Positions 25,854 through 38,684 of a stretch of DNA of 64,000 nt are shown piece after piece. The position numbers were made by a program, and so were the translations under genes. The notes under the pieces were generated by a model that saw nothing but the letters and a program-made list of their open reading frames with translations, made no database searches and was not told the origin of the DNA. Position 1 is the first letter of the stretch. Each line of letters begins with the position of its first letter. This stretch comes from Lingula anatina (lineage: Eukaryota > Brachiopoda > Lingulata > Lingulida > Lingulidae). The stretch lies in assembly GCF_001039355.2 (NCBI RefSeq), contig NW_019775619.1:102333-166332 (forward strand), written 5' to 3'.

Positions 25854-26751
25854 AAAACCAAGCTACGCAGACGGAAGTTTTGTGTGAGAAACAAACAAAT
25901 AACTACCCACATAATCTACGTTAACTGCGATAATTGTCATTAAACTCTCTCTGTGCCAGCCTAGCCATAGTGCAAAACGAGCTACGACCGCCTTACTCCA
26001 CCTAGCTAGCAGGCGTAAATTTACGACAAAGTTAAGACCGACGTAAACACTATTCCAGTTTGGTGCAACTGGCTTTTCTCGGGCGTAGCATTTTGCGCCC
26101 GGTTTACGCCGGCGCAACTGCTACGCCTCACTTACGACCGGTTGGTGCAACCGGGCCCTGTATACCAACATATCACATAAAGGGTGTGGCAACTGAAAGC
26201 CCGGGACAGTAATAGGTGCAAGAGTTCTGTATGCAGAAACACACAGCAAACCACTTGTTCATGCATAAAACCAACTATGGACAATAAAGTAATGTTTGTA
26301 CTGACAAAGAATGATAAAAACTTCTCTCCACGCCGACTGCACACTGCCAGCACAAGTACTGAAACGAGACTTAGTGTCCAGCGAGGGAAAAGAGTCGGTG
26401 AAAGGGGTCAGCCAGACACTGGCCCCCGGTAATTTGACTCTGATTTAGAGTCAGATTGACTCCATTAGAGCCAGGGGGTGATTGACTCTGATAAGAGAGT
26501 CTAAAGACTCTGGTAGCGGGTTAAGTTGACCCTTATATAGGGGTCAAATTAACTCCATGAGGGTCAAGGGGTGCTGGACTCTGACTAGAGAGTCAAATGA
26601 CTCCAATTTTATTCTCAGTGTTGGAACCTACGTGATAAATAACGAGTGTGTGCTTTGGGAGGTGGGGGTGGAGTAAGTCCCCGTAGCAAAACCCACCCCC
26701 TCTGCTACTGTGGCAATGTTGATATAAAAAATGCCAAATTTTGGAGAGTTT

Positions 26752-26794
<43 letters not shown>

Positions 26795-27523
26795 AGTGAG
26801 CAAAGTCTGACATACAGTCATTATAAATAGAGACGATTCCTTTCAGTAAATGCTTGGATAGCAATCTTTTTTCTCTTCCCTTTCTGTCTCACTGTCCAAA
26901 CACACACACCTTGCTATGATCCCATTTATTTTTATTTGTGAAGTTACTTTGGGTTTTGGGCGAAAGATATTGTTGACATACCGGTGAAGCGTATACTCCG
27001 AATCCCAATATGAAAAGGTAATAACAAAATGAATGAATGACCTACATAACAGAGGAAACGGGATAGTACAATGACATTAACCGTGCAAACAAGTCAAAAC
27101 AATATTCTGAGAATTAATGCCGAAACATGAGATGAATATCGTGCCTTGGGACCCAGCTTTTGATTATTCTTCAATCTTACTCTTTGTCATTCTGCTCACA
27201 ATGTTGTTTACAATTCTAAGAAATAAATGGTCCCTCGTGGCTCATCGCATCCCTCAGAAGCTGTCAGTTTTTTGTTCAGAAATACAGTTATTCCTTTTTA
27301 AAAACTCCCAAACCACATTTAAAGGAACTCGTATTCACAATAAAATGATTGGATTCACTGACCTGCGGTCATTCTGTGGTCACGGGGCGCGTTGTGGTGG
27401 TCAATTCATTCAGATTCTGTCAGATATCGGTAACACGTCTTCATTTAGGGACTTTAATATGCAATTAGTGTAAAAACATGAAAAGATAGGACCAGTGTAC
27501 ATTTATCATCAATCTCTCTTTCC

Positions 27524-27600
<77 letters not shown>

Positions 27601-27806
27601 TTTCAAATTCAAACACAAAACAAAACTATTCTTTTTTTAACATATGGATTAGGCCCGACCAAAAGCAATCAAATGTCGCATCGCGGTACTAACCTCACCT
27701 CGCTCTATAATTGACATGTAACTGAGAAATAAGCCAGGTTTGCTCCATAGGAAAGGTCACAACAGTAAAGAGGTATTGGCAAGTTGACGCCAGAATCTAG
27801 AAATGA

Positions 27807-28494
27807 GGCAATTAAAGCACAGGAAACCTTCGGCTGTCCGGAGCGATTTTCTTAACGCCTTCTCGAGCTGTACAGCTGTCAGCGGTGTGTTGTGAGTTAT
27901 ATGTAGCAGTGACAGTGTCTATTGTGAGTCAGAGAATGTGTTAACTACAAATGGGGTCTGTTTGACCTTGTTGTAGGACTGTGCCGACCCCGTCCCACTC
28001 TGTACTAAATCACAATATATTGTGCTTTTCATGAAGTCGTCGAAATAAATATAATGTAGTATTTTCACTGTAAATAGGGACCAACATGGAAAAAGTAAGT
28101 TGGGTATATTAGCACATGACGATGTTTGTAGAACCATCATTTGGCCTACAGATAAAGTTTATGGAACAACTAGATGATGCCATGCATTTACAGCTTAAGA
28201 GTAGGTCAATACATACACTGAATTCGGGGGGGGGGGGGGGGGGGGGGCCAGCATTCATTTCAAGAACATCAGGGCCTACAAGAATCGGAGTAGCCAAACA
28301 GCCGGCATTAAATTTGACTTCGTAGGACGAGGACGTTAAATTTATAAAACCTTTTAAAAATATTTACGTCCTGGAAATTTACCAAACTTTTGCATTTTTT
28401 ACAATCACGAGGGAAATATGAAGCTTATGTATCTCAAAAAGGTCGACATATGATATCATTATTGTCAACAGCTTTTGCATTTTGGCGACCAAAG
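27807..28494. other. Single-copy non-coding stretch
   Basis: Contains an uninterrupted G run (28226-28247) and AT-rich DNA. No supported gene. Confidence 0.4.
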
Positions 28495-28655
28495 AAAAAA
28501 AGCTGAAATCTGGAGAGAAATTTCTGCTACATGAAGATTTTCCTAGCGTGGTAACGGTATGCCTCTGATAAACCCACAGGTATTATATTTCACGCACGAC
28601 ATGCTTTCTCGAATATAAGAAGACGACTTCGTAGTAAAGAGAAAATACACAATGA

Positions 28656-28797
28656 AATAAGATAAGATAAGGGTTTATTTAGCCAATTATAAAAATCGGA
28701 AATCATTTTCCTTTTGGAGCAATATACAGAGTAAAATAATAAAATAATACAATAAATAAATAGATTAAGAATTTAGTTTTGAGATCAAATTAAAATA
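28656..28797 (-). mobile_element. 3' end fragment of the CR1/L2-like element, copy A
   Basis: About 140 bp match the 3' UTR and (TTATC)n tail of the element at 13301-13440 and stop at the block AAATTAAAAT. This is a severely 5'-truncated copy of the same family, so the family's tail and tandem-repeat end are conserved between insertions. Confidence 0.8.
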
Positions 28798-29275
28798 GTT
28801 GGAGCCAAGATGCAACAGACATACTGATAGAAGAACAGATATTTGGACAGATAGAAAGACAGACAAACACACAGACGGACCAATTGTATATATAAAATAA
28901 GTAATAAAAAAGAACAAATCCTTGTTTATGGTGTTAAAATGAAAGTGCTGAAATATTGTACCATACTCTCTCTGCTATCTGCCAGAGATCTATATACCTG
29001 TGTACGTATGCTATAATGCATTACACAATTCAAGTTACCAAATAATGATAATAATAATATGTGTATATTAATCATCCAATTATTAATATTTTCACGAAAG
29101 TAAAGTGTTATTTTTAAACATCGCTTAATAGACGAGTAATTTGTGAGAGTTGACGACGTCGATTACTAAACAAAACTGCAGTTCCGGAAATCAATTTTTT
29201 TTTGAGATCCGTAGATATTGGAATGATTGTTCGTGCAGCTTTAAAAGATAGTAAAAGACTTGAATATGTGCTTGA

Positions 29276-29443
29276 CAGGCCCGTAGCCAGCAATTTCAAA
29301 AGGGGGGTTCTTTTTCTGAAAAAGTGGACCTTCTTCCATAAAAACTTCATGTACCTAGATCAAATTTTACCCAGAGTGGACCTTTTCCCAGCAAAAGGGG
29401 TGGTTCTTTCGAACCCCCCGAACCCCCCCTGGCTATGGGCCTG
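29276..29443. mobile_element. 168-bp MITE with CAGGCCCGTAGCCAG ends, copy A
   Basis: The left end CAGGCCCGTAGCCAG and inverted right end CTGGCTATGGGCCTG bracket a segment with G-rich left and C-rich right arms. A 5-bp direct repeat CTTGA flanks it at 29271-29275 and 29444-29448, which fixes the boundaries. There is no coding capacity, and the element can fold on itself. Confidence 0.8.
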
Positions 29444-29556
29444 CTTGAAGAGAGTATGCTAACAGCAGCGTCCTGCTTTACACCGCTCACCATTAGGCCA
29501 CGACTACTCGGACAATTAACAGCACTGGACAAAGAAATAGCATACTGACGTCGTCG

Positions 29557-29773
29557 TAGGGCGCATTCCCATAGATTTTAGATCGATATATCCCCGTGGG
29601 GAGTCTCACTAGATTACTGTCAGATAATCCGGCTTAATTGTCCGTCCCGCCTTCTGCAAGCTGTAAGGGGGTAATTAACTTTCGTGCCCGCTCGGCTGAC
29701 AGCTATTTAGCGTGAACCCCCAGGGAGTTAGGTCGATCTAGTTGGATCGATCTAATCTCTTGGAATGGGGTCT
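29557..29773. mobile_element. GATCGATC-end MITE, copy 3 (allele A)
   Basis: Starts GGGCGCATTCCC after TA and ends GGAATGGGGTC before TA. Contains the family blocks AGTCTCACTAGATTACTG, ATCCGGCTTAA and TTAGGTCGATCTAG. Confidence 0.8.
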
Positions 29774-29906
29774 AAAATTCCAGGACGGCAAGAACCAATG
29801 TCGATGCCAAAAACAAACATTCAATAACTATGGCCGCATTCAGAACAGCAGACAAGTTAGTCCACGGGTCAAATATGGCCGACCCACTTTAATACTTCCC
29901 CACGAG

Positions 29907-29907
29907 N
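29907..29907. other. Single-N join between the two copies of pair 3
   Basis: Sequence before the N is inside a TIR element; sequence after it restarts at the position equivalent to 28495. Confidence 0.85.
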
Positions 29908-30067
29908 AAAAAAGCTGAAATCTGGAGAGAAATTTCTGCTACATGAAGATTTTCCTAGCGTGGTAACGGTATGCCTCTGATAAACCCACAGGTATTATAT
30001 TTCACGCACGACATGCTTTCTCGAATATAAGAAGACGACTTCGTAGTAAAGAGAAAATACACAATGA

Positions 30068-30209
30068 AATAAGATAAGATAAGGGTTTATTTAGCCAATT
30101 ATAAAAATCGGAAATCATTTTCCTTTTGGAGCAATATACAGAGTAAAATAATAAAATAATACAATAAATAAATAGATTAAGAATTTAGTTTTGAGATCAA
30201 ATTAAAATA
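30068..30209 (-). mobile_element. 3' end fragment of the CR1/L2-like element, copy B
   Basis: Allelic counterpart of 28656-28797. Both alleles carry it, so it is older than the relic at 13.3-14.1 kb, which is seen on one allele only. Confidence 0.8.
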
Positions 30210-30687
30210 GTTGGAGCCAAGATGCAACAGACATACTGATAGAAGAACAGATATTTGGACAGATAGAAAGACAGACAAACACACAGACGGACCAATTGTA
30301 TATATAAAATAAGTAATAAAAAAGAACAAATCCTTGTTTATGGTGTTAAAATGAAAGTGCTGAAATATTGTACCATACTCTCTCTGCTATCTGCCAGAGA
30401 TCTATATACCTGTGTACGTATGCTATAATGCATTACACAATTCAAGTTACCAAATAATGATAATAATAATATGTGTATATTAATCATCCAATTATTAATA
30501 TTTTCACGAAAGTAAAGTGTTATTTTTAAACATCGCTTAATAGACGAGTAATATGTGAGAGTTGACGACGTCGATTACTAAACAAAACTGCAGTTCCGGA
30601 AATCAATTTTTTTTTGAGATCCGTAGATATTGGAATGATTGTTCGTGCAGCTTTAAAAGATAGTAAAAGACTTGAATATGTGCTTGA

Positions 30688-30855
30688 CAGGCCCGTAGCC
30701 AGCAATTTCAAAAGGGGGGTTCTTTTTCTGAAAAAGTGGACCTTCTTCCATAAAAACTTCATGTACCTAGATCAAATTTTACCCAGAGTGGACCTTTTCC
30801 CAGCAAAAAGGGTGGTTCTTTCGAACCCCCCGAACCCCCCCTGGCTATGGGCCTG
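30688..30855. mobile_element. 168-bp MITE with CAGGCCCGTAGCCAG ends, copy B
   Basis: Allelic counterpart of 29276-29443 with the same CTTGA flanks (30683-30687 and 30856-30860). Confidence 0.8.
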
Positions 30856-30970
30856 CTTGAAGAGAGTATGCTAACAGCAGCGTCCTGCTTTACACCGCTC
30901 ACCATTAGGCCACGACTACTCGGACAATTAACAGCACTGGACAAAGAAATAGCATACTGACGTCGTCGTA

Positions 30971-31184
30971 GGGCGCATTCCCATAGATTTTAGATCGATA
31001 TATCCCCGTGGGGAGTCTCACTAGATTACTGTCAGATAATCCGGCTTAAATGTCCGTCCCGCCTTCTGCAAGCTGTAAGGGGGTAATTAACTTTCGTGCC
31101 CGCTCGGCTAACAGCTATTTAGCGTGAACCCCCAGGGAGTTAGGTCGATCTAGTTGGATCGATATAATCTCTGGGAATGGGGTC
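30971..31184. mobile_element. GATCGATC-end MITE, copy 3 (allele B)
   Basis: Allelic counterpart of 29557-29773 with a few substitutions. Confidence 0.8.
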
Positions 31185-31280
31185 TAAAATTCCAGGAGGG
31201 GGTTGTTTCCTTGCCCACATTACACGGACGACAAGAACCAATGTCGATGCCAAAAACACAAACATTCAATAACTATGCCC

Positions 31281-31440
31281 GCATTCAGAACAGTAGACTA
31301 GTTAGTCCACGGGTCAAATATGGCCGACCCACTTTAATACTTCCCCAAGGGGAACCTATTCAGTGTCCATTAGCGGATGAGACAGCAAGCTTTTTCATCA
31401 GTCGCCATATTTGGCCCGCGGACCAGTCAGTTCTGAATGC
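31281..31440. mobile_element. CATTCAGAAC-end MITE, best-preserved copy (160 bp)
   Basis: The left arm GCATTCAGAACAGTAGAC, with TCAAATATGGCCGAC further in, is inverted at the right end as GTCGCCATATTTGG and GTTCTGAATGC. The arms are roughly 40 bp and the middle has no coding capacity. In copy A the left arm is present from about 29843 and is cut by the contig end at 29906. Confidence 0.7.
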
Positions 31441-34400
31441 AGCCTGTAATGTCGGTCACTGACAAAGCATTTCAGAAAACAAATAAAACAATTCGAAGAA
31501 TAATATTTAGGATAGTAAAGTTTCTGAATAGTTTGGCCATCTGAAGTATATATATTTAAAGGTCTCGGCACATTATGAGGCTTCTTGCGCTACACTGGTT
31601 TAAGTTCCTGGAAAGATTCGCTATAACCTTTGACAAAACAACTCAGGATATCTTAGTTAGCCCTACAACAGCGATTCAGTTGTGAAGAACATGAAAACTT
31701 TAATGTCGGGGGCCTCGTGTCGTTGAGCTACCCACACCTCCAGACGGAGGAAAGTTGGATTGAATCAGCGGGCGGTTTCCATATGAGTTGACACATGAAT
31801 ATCGCTTAAATTGCAGACAAATTGTATCTGCATATATATTGGAAGATGGCTCTGTTTGATTTGTCCTTTTCGAGGTGAAAATTACTATTATTCATCCACT
31901 GTTGTTCCCCATTCTGAGAATGCAAAGCAAGCTAATCAAATCTGCAATTCACTTTAAAGCTGTTAACGATACTGACATGTAATCTTGAAGAGAAAAAATA
32001 AAAGCTTGGCATTTTCATCTTGTAAAACTTTTTTGTTATTTAGAAAAAAATATGATGATTTAGTCTTAATCGGGACCTTAGCAAAATACTGCCAATGTGA
32101 TATGAGTGTAAACAAGTTAAATTTTCACCTTTTCCTTTCCCCGATTTCTTCTAAATGATATCATTTTCGAAATTCTTGGCGTTCTGAATCTTTTCCAAGC
32201 GTACTCAGGTTATAACTCTGGGTCTGTGCATTGCCTGACAGCCCCCTTGTAGTTTTACAATAACTATTTTCCTTTCACTGCAGGACCACTGCAATTATTG
32301 TTAAATGACAATACAAAGACTTTCTAAAGAAACACAATTGTCATTTCCTACAGAGGACCCCCAATTGTGATTCTCCGCTCCACGCAAACAATGTTCATCC
32401 TACGCACTCTTTTGTACCTCCATAAATTTATCTAAAACTGTATTTCAGTCGCACGGTCAAATGGATCGAAAACTCAGTAAAGCATTGACGTAGAAATAAT
32501 CAACAAAGAGAAAATACAGCGGACATTATTTTAGATGGAAATCACTGGCTTTTAATAAAAAGTAAATTGGATGCATAATTCCGGTAAAATAATGATGAAG
32601 AAGGAATAACTAAGGATTCTTATGAAATAAAAATAAGCTCAACACGCACCAGAAGGGCATTACACGCGTTCCGTTGGTTAACATAAACCTTGCTACACAA
32701 TTACGACAAACTTCTTAAACCAATTAGTAATACAATATTCTGATTTTGGCAAGGACATACTTTGTTTTGAACTTCTTTTAAACTGTTCAGATTTGTAACT
32801 TATACGTAGCACCAATTCTCTCCCGGAACTATCCTCATATTCAAAGAACTTCAGTTTGATATTAATATTGTTATTTATTATGTTATATATCCTTGGCATG
32901 AAGAAATTGCGCTCACAATAAAATGTCAAAAACATTTTACTTTGTGACGCAGTCTAGATACTTACTACCAGAAATAAAGATTAAGTATGCGAGTTGGGCA
33001 GCTTGATACAACGTGTACCTGTTCGAGTTACATCAAATATACAACTGTTATTTCAAATTCCAAGTGTGGCACTTGGGCAAAAGTCCCTATTGGATGTGAT
33101 GTCCTCTTGTGGCTTTACAATAATTCCTGTAAATGATCAAAATGACGGTCCCTAACATCTCTTTAAAATCTATGACATCTTTAGCAAAATAGGGACATTT
33201 TTTGTAAGATATTCATCAATGACAAATACATCTTGAAAATCGTCTTCGTGTTTTTTTCTCTTTCTTTTAAGTTACCCCCAAGTCACCTTTTGTTTCAGGA
33301 AATCGCTAGTTGGCGTGATGTTTACAATGCCTTATTAATGAAATTAAATTTGCGTGCTAAGAAAGAGTGTGACGATGTATCTCGAAGCATCTAGCAGGTG
33401 TTAATAAGCAAGGTTAAAAGAGGTCGAGCTTTAACTGGATACACGCTGACGGCATCACTAAACCAATTAATTGGGATTCTTATTTTATTTTTCAAAACAA
33501 ACCAAGAAGTATCATTTGGAACAATACTTTTCATATTTGGTTGAAGGATTTAAACCTTAAATTGAATCTAAATGTAAATTGAATTAAAATACAGGTGCAT
33601 ATATAAATGACTGAATGAATGAATAAATGAATTGGAATGCTTACAAGTATACAAAATGGGCAAGGATGACAGTATCTTGAAATATGGTAAAACACATTGT
33701 GTTGGGAGTTGATGCAATTTAAACTCACTTTTTACGTGTTTGAGTAACGATATTTTAAGCAACATGGGGGACAAAATTTGTAAGATAGTAGTCGCTGCCA
33801 ACATTATATTGAACTCCTACGTCTTTTTTGAAGCAAGTCTTTGTCACCCCGCGTGTCAGAGAGAACATGAATCGGGGGAGAGAAATCTAACAATGAAATC
33901 AGCTAGCTGATAGCAATGATAAGATTTCAGTAATCTCAGAGACTCATTCTGGCGTACGGTGACGATATCAAATACTGTGTAGGGATGACAGAAAAAGCGG
34001 GGGTCTGGACCTGGAATATCGATCAGCAATCAGTAGCGGCATGGGAGCTGTCTTCAACCAGGCAGTGCTGGCTGTAAACTTGTCACTCAGATTGGCAAGC
34101 GCGCTTCCTGTGCCGTGAACTTTCTGAAGACAAGGCGTGTGGTTAAAATAGATAGCACCATCTTGATTGATTTTCTGTTCAAACAGACGTGACACCGCTG
34201 AGCAGAGAGGATCAAATGCACATTTTCTCTAAGATTGGAAAATACATGTTCTCGAGGAGAGAAATGTTAACTAGTTTTGAATTAACACGTGTCCAAGTCG
34301 TTTGTAATTTTCAAAATGCTTTCACTAATCAGGACGTGCTTTTCTAACAGTATTTTCTAGCACCAACTAATCTTATAGTCCCGGATGTTCATAGCTAAAT

Positions 34401-37089
34401 GTGAGGAATTTACATCAACATTAAATTAAGGATAAACGTTTGGTTCCATTCGAACCTAATCAGATCAAATTTTGATTAATATTCGAATATAGGGTTATTA
34501 GAACCCTGGAGGAAACTACAATGCAACTAAATATGTATTGGTCTGGGATACACGTTTTGATTGTCTTCTCCTCAAAAAATTCATAGCTATCTATTTAAGG
34601 GGAAATTAGAGTCATTTAATGTGTGAGAGATTAAGATTCATAAATATTTCAAATTGCAGATTCCTAGAAAAGGCTCTGCGTCACTCTCTTTTGGAGAATC
34701 ACTGTCAAAAAAAAAAACAAAAAAACCGGGGAACAGGGCACTTCACTTTGAGCGGTATAAAAAGATATCTGGGGTTTAAAACCGGTTTGTCAATAAAAAT
34801 CCCCTAGAGGTTTTGGCTAAGGCATATTTCCGGTATAAAAGAAACTGCTGATATTTTTGGTGGTTTTGCTCTATAAATGTCCAAGTCGTATTATATATCT
34901 CTGAATAATAAAATATTCCATCCACCTCAAACGCCCTTTTCGAGAATTACGAAGTGAGATTTTGAAAACTGACAGTGACATGGACTTGGGAGATATCAAA
35001 ATCAGTGAGAAAGCAATCCAGAGATGAAACAGGAATTCTTCGACCTCTGGAAAAAAAAGCATGTTCGTTATTCTCCTTCATAGTACTAAACTTCTGCTAT
35101 CATTCCACTTGGAAGCTTTTATTTTCATGTCCAATGCATTTAGATTCATTAAGTTAATCGCACTGCTCAAAGGATACGGGGTCGTCTACCATATTATCAC
35201 ATGGGCATGTGCACTCTTGTCATGAAAATTGCAAGATAAATTCAAAACTTTCTGTTATTATTTTCATTATTTTCATTATTTTCATCATTATTTTTTATCT
35301 TTGAAATTGGAAACATTTGATCCCCTTGAGCCACACTTCCAATTCGCTTTCCCATAGTTGCGAAGATTTAGTTGCTATTGTGCCTTTCTTTCTCATTACC
35401 GTTACGATTGTTAATCTTATTACCGTTCTTATCCCTTCATTATCCCCCTTTCGGTTTCTAGACCTCTTTGTTTTTTTTTTTTTTTCTGAAAATCAAATGC
35501 AATGCCGTATATTGTATTTCAAATAAGTGGTGCCATTTTAATTTCACGACTGGTAATGTGATACATATGAAAAGGACTGAAGACCCTGCCACTTTTTTTT
35601 CAAATTTTTTTCAAATTAGTTTGACTAAGTTTTGAGTTTTCCATCTGGCTATTTTCAATTCCACTTCCATGACTGAATGAAATAAACAAAAAATATTTGT
35701 CGATGGGAAATGCATTGGGTAGGGGGGGGGACTAGATGGGTTTTGTGGTGAAGTAATCGCAATCGCACACTGCTGTCTGATGTCAGCAATGACGTCAAAA
35801 ATAAAGCCGTCTACACTCTACCAGAGCCACAGATGATTTTTCACTAGTTATTAACGGATATGTCTTTGGTGAAATAGATGGCTAATCTCAGCAAATATGT
35901 CCACAATAATAACTGCGGCCCTGGTTGAAAGTAAAAGTCATCTATGAACGTAATTTACGTTGTAACTTGGGTTTAGGCTTTAAATTGACTTATCGACTTC
36001 TAAGTGACTTTCCCGATTTGAGGTTAAAAGTCAAACCATTAATCTCATCCATCCAATCATGCGCAAATGACGATATAAATGACGATATCAGTGACCAGAT
36101 ACAACAAGCTCTTTGGAGACAAGCAATTTATGCCCAAAGCACAGTATTTGAACAAACTGAAACATCAGTCGGCAGGTCCGTCCAAAATAATGAAAAAGTC
36201 AATTCTAATCTAGATCTGATTTGTCTCTCGGCGCGGGATCCATCATGTGGAAAGAACGTGTAAAGAAACCTAATCTAAAAACGGAAAGTTTCTAGTCATT
36301 TGTCACTATTAAGCAAGCCAGCGTCTAAAATGTCAAATCACAGGTTAAGAAACTATCTCTAAATGCAGTAACATGGCGGAAGAAATATCAGCTCAGTAAA
36401 CAAATAACAATCCAGGAAAAGTCACTCAATGATCATCACAAATTTGATCAAATATATCAGCGCCACAACGTTGGGCTGTAGATATCTAACTACTGGATGT
36501 AATTCAATCACGAGAACGAGATGAAATAGATTCCCGATTTCGTGGCGCAAAAAGATAAGATGCGAGACCGACCAGAGGCCGTGGGGGGACCCAGGTCTAG
36601 TTATGTTCCCAGTCAAATCTAAGATATGCTGTGCTTATCGTGTTTTACTTGATTACGACTGGCTTATCCACCGTGTAAAACACCAGGGACATATTACAGC
36701 CATAGACATTACCCCAACCTCATTAACGCCTATTACGGCGGTTGATCAGTCTGGAGAAGAATATTGTGACGCACAACTGATAAGTAACTGAAATAATTGC
36801 CCCGTTTTGTTATCGAAGATGTAATCTGCTGTGGTTGAAATGAATTGAGACGTATCTCCGGTATGAACCATGTTCTCTGACTAACTGGTGTGCGCGAATT
36901 CTCGACGACAAAAATGCGCATTCATGGAAGGTCACTCCAACACTGTGTAAACCCTGGGAAACCTGGCTCGTTTTGTTTAAAAAAAGTTTGTTTTCAGTGA
37001 ACTAATAGTCAAATTTGTCTGGGGGGGGGGGAAAGCTTGTGTTATTGAGGTGAGAGTTGAAACAAAGCCGATACGGAGGATAGGCAGCG

Positions 37090-37090
<1 letters not shown>

Positions 37091-37140
<50 letters not shown>
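37091..37140. repeat. (TTA)n microsatellite
   Basis: About 16 TTA units; translations through it as poly-Tyr or poly-Ile are spurious. Confidence 0.9.
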
Positions 37141-38661
37141 CAGTGCTTTCCAACATCAAGGAAGCTCCTATAACTACATGTACCGACCATCTATTGTTGA
37201 TGGTTATAATATTCCCTATTTATCTCCTAACCTAAGTAACTTTGGTCGATTTCATGCGCAATTACGCCCTTTAGAGTGAAAATGACTTTGGCGTACCCTT
37301 GCACCAAAAACGCAAACCGTGACCTTGTTAAAAAGTAAATATAAGCCACGTTCCGTGAATTCTGTTTATTGCGTCTTTCTAAGAACAATGTTGTTTTCCT
37401 TTGGGGGTCGTTCATCATTCAAACTCCAGAGTAATAGACAGTTATGTAAGCTAACAAAACGCACTGTCGGTTTTGATAAAGTACCCTTGGGCCTCTGGTA
37501 ACATTCCGTGCTATAGCCTCGATATTACGTGTTTGGTATGGCCTAGAAAGATTGGATTCGAGGCAGTGTCTTTGAACCTGTGTTCTGGAAGCGTTTAAGT
37601 GTAAATAAATGGGTGGTTTGGAGAAACCGGATGTCTAGCCGCTGAAGCAAATTCAATCTATTTTTTCCTTCAGTCTGAGCAAAAAAAGTCCTATTTATCA
37701 AACACTTATGTGATAAATGATTTGCAGAGCCAGGCTTTGGATGTCACAATCCGTCAATTCATACACGGTAGATATTGGGTTATCATTCTATGAACCGTTA
37801 TGGGTAATGCTTTAACATCTAAAAAATACCCGCTATCGAACAATTCACGCGAAGAGGGAAACCTCTGAAAAATCCATCGTTAATTTGCTTTCATTTTAAC
37901 CCCAACATAATTTTGAATTGGATTTTCCAACATCAAAGCTGTCAATATTAAAATAATTTTTGATCTCGTTATTAATATTTGAAAGGGAATTTTCAAATAC
38001 GATCACTGTCCGTCAATGCCTATGGAAGACAGTGGTTCCGGAGAGTTAACAGAAACAGGAGAGAGGAGAGAGAGACAGGGGGACAAGCGAAACCAGTGGG
38101 CTGCCATTATATTGTCCCATTCTCCATCGACATTCCAACAAATATTGCCATCTAGTGACGAGTGAGCTTTTATTGATAGATCCCGCCCCAAGGATGACAT
38201 TTGGCAATGTCTCCCAACCATTCGTTTTGTGTTGTCGATTACCGTGTCACCAAGCTGCAGTGTCTGAAACCGGGGCGTCCAATAGCTCAACACAATCTGC
38301 CAGATTCTAAGACTGGGTTCGCATGCCTAGATCGATCTAACTGGATCGACCTATCTACAAGCTCTTTGTTCAGTCGAGAAATTTTACACGGTGAAATTTA
38401 ATTGGATATGTTCATACGTGTGCAGTGGTTGTTTCTGACCACTTTAAGCTATAATTGAAAACAAGTTGATTGTAAAATCCAAGCGTCCTCAAATGACCGT
38501 TTCATAGTCATTCTCAAATGTCATCATTAATTAAAATTAAAATAACTCAATATTAACTTCGCTATCAAGTACATATTTTGTTAATCCCTCATTAGGTGGT
38601 CAGCGTTCGCCACCATTAGGTCAACGGAGGTCACCAGAGGTCAATTTGACCCGACACCTCT

Positions 38662-38684
38662 CTCTCTCTCTCTCTCTCTCTCTT
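38662..38684. repeat. (CT)n microsatellite
   Basis: Perfect CT run after CCGACACCTC. Confidence 0.85.

Larger units (their letters stand above)
23566..26158. mobile_element. TIR element with GGGCCCGGTTGCACCAAC ends, non-autonomous
   Basis: The left end GGGCCCGGTTGCACCAAC is matched by the inverted right end at 26141-26158. Subterminal regions on both sides carry CGTAAAC/TACGCC-type motifs in inverse order. After removing the artefactual duplicate and Ns the element is about 1.3 kb. It has an AT-rich interior, an (AT)n run and no transposase. No clear target duplication was found. It is nested inside the GACTC-rich insertion. Confidence 0.65.
23091..26620. mobile_element. Nested insertion present only in copy B (about 2.2 kb real, 3.5 kb as assembled)
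   Basis: Copy A runs from CATGTTC directly to TTGGGACC near 19576, while copy B has this segment between the equivalent bases. The outer parts (23091-23563 and 26159-26620) are rich in GAGTC/GACTC dyads, such as GGAGTCAAGTTGACTCC near 23142. The outer ends are partly inverted (AAATTTGGAGTC at left, GACTCCAATTTT at right). A second TIR element sits inside. No transposase was seen, so it is probably non-autonomous. The 943-bp duplicate plus 348 Ns inside should be discounted. Confidence 0.6.
20855..27806. repeat. Duplicated block pair 2, copy B (probable haplotype contig)
   Basis: Repeats 17330-20850 with substitutions and microsatellite length changes, plus an insertion at 23091-26620. Past AAATGA at 27806 it continues into single-copy sequence where copy A ended, so copy B is the allele carried onward. 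Confidence 0.8.
28495..29905. repeat. Duplicated block pair 3, copy A (probable haplotype contig)
   Basis: Matches 29908-31347 nearly perfectly. It differs by a few substitutions and a 32-bp segment near 31200 present only in copy B. It ends inside the CATTCAGAAC-end MITE at the single N. Confidence 0.85.
29908..31347. repeat. Duplicated block pair 3, copy B (probable haplotype contig)
   Basis: Repeats copy A and continues into single-copy sequence beyond TTCCCCA at 31347, so it is the allele carried onward. Confidence 0.85.

Noticed and set aside
27117-27473. 118-codon open frame
   Set aside because: A 1-bp indel in the other allele (20173-20388) truncates the frame; no recognisable domain.
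35925-36263. 112-codon open frame in the single-copy region
   Set aside because: No recognisable domain, no start context or splice sites that I can defend; no allele available for comparison.
38313-38362. Possible extra GATCGATC-type MITE fragment
   Set aside because: Only about 35 bp resemble the family and no second end is present.
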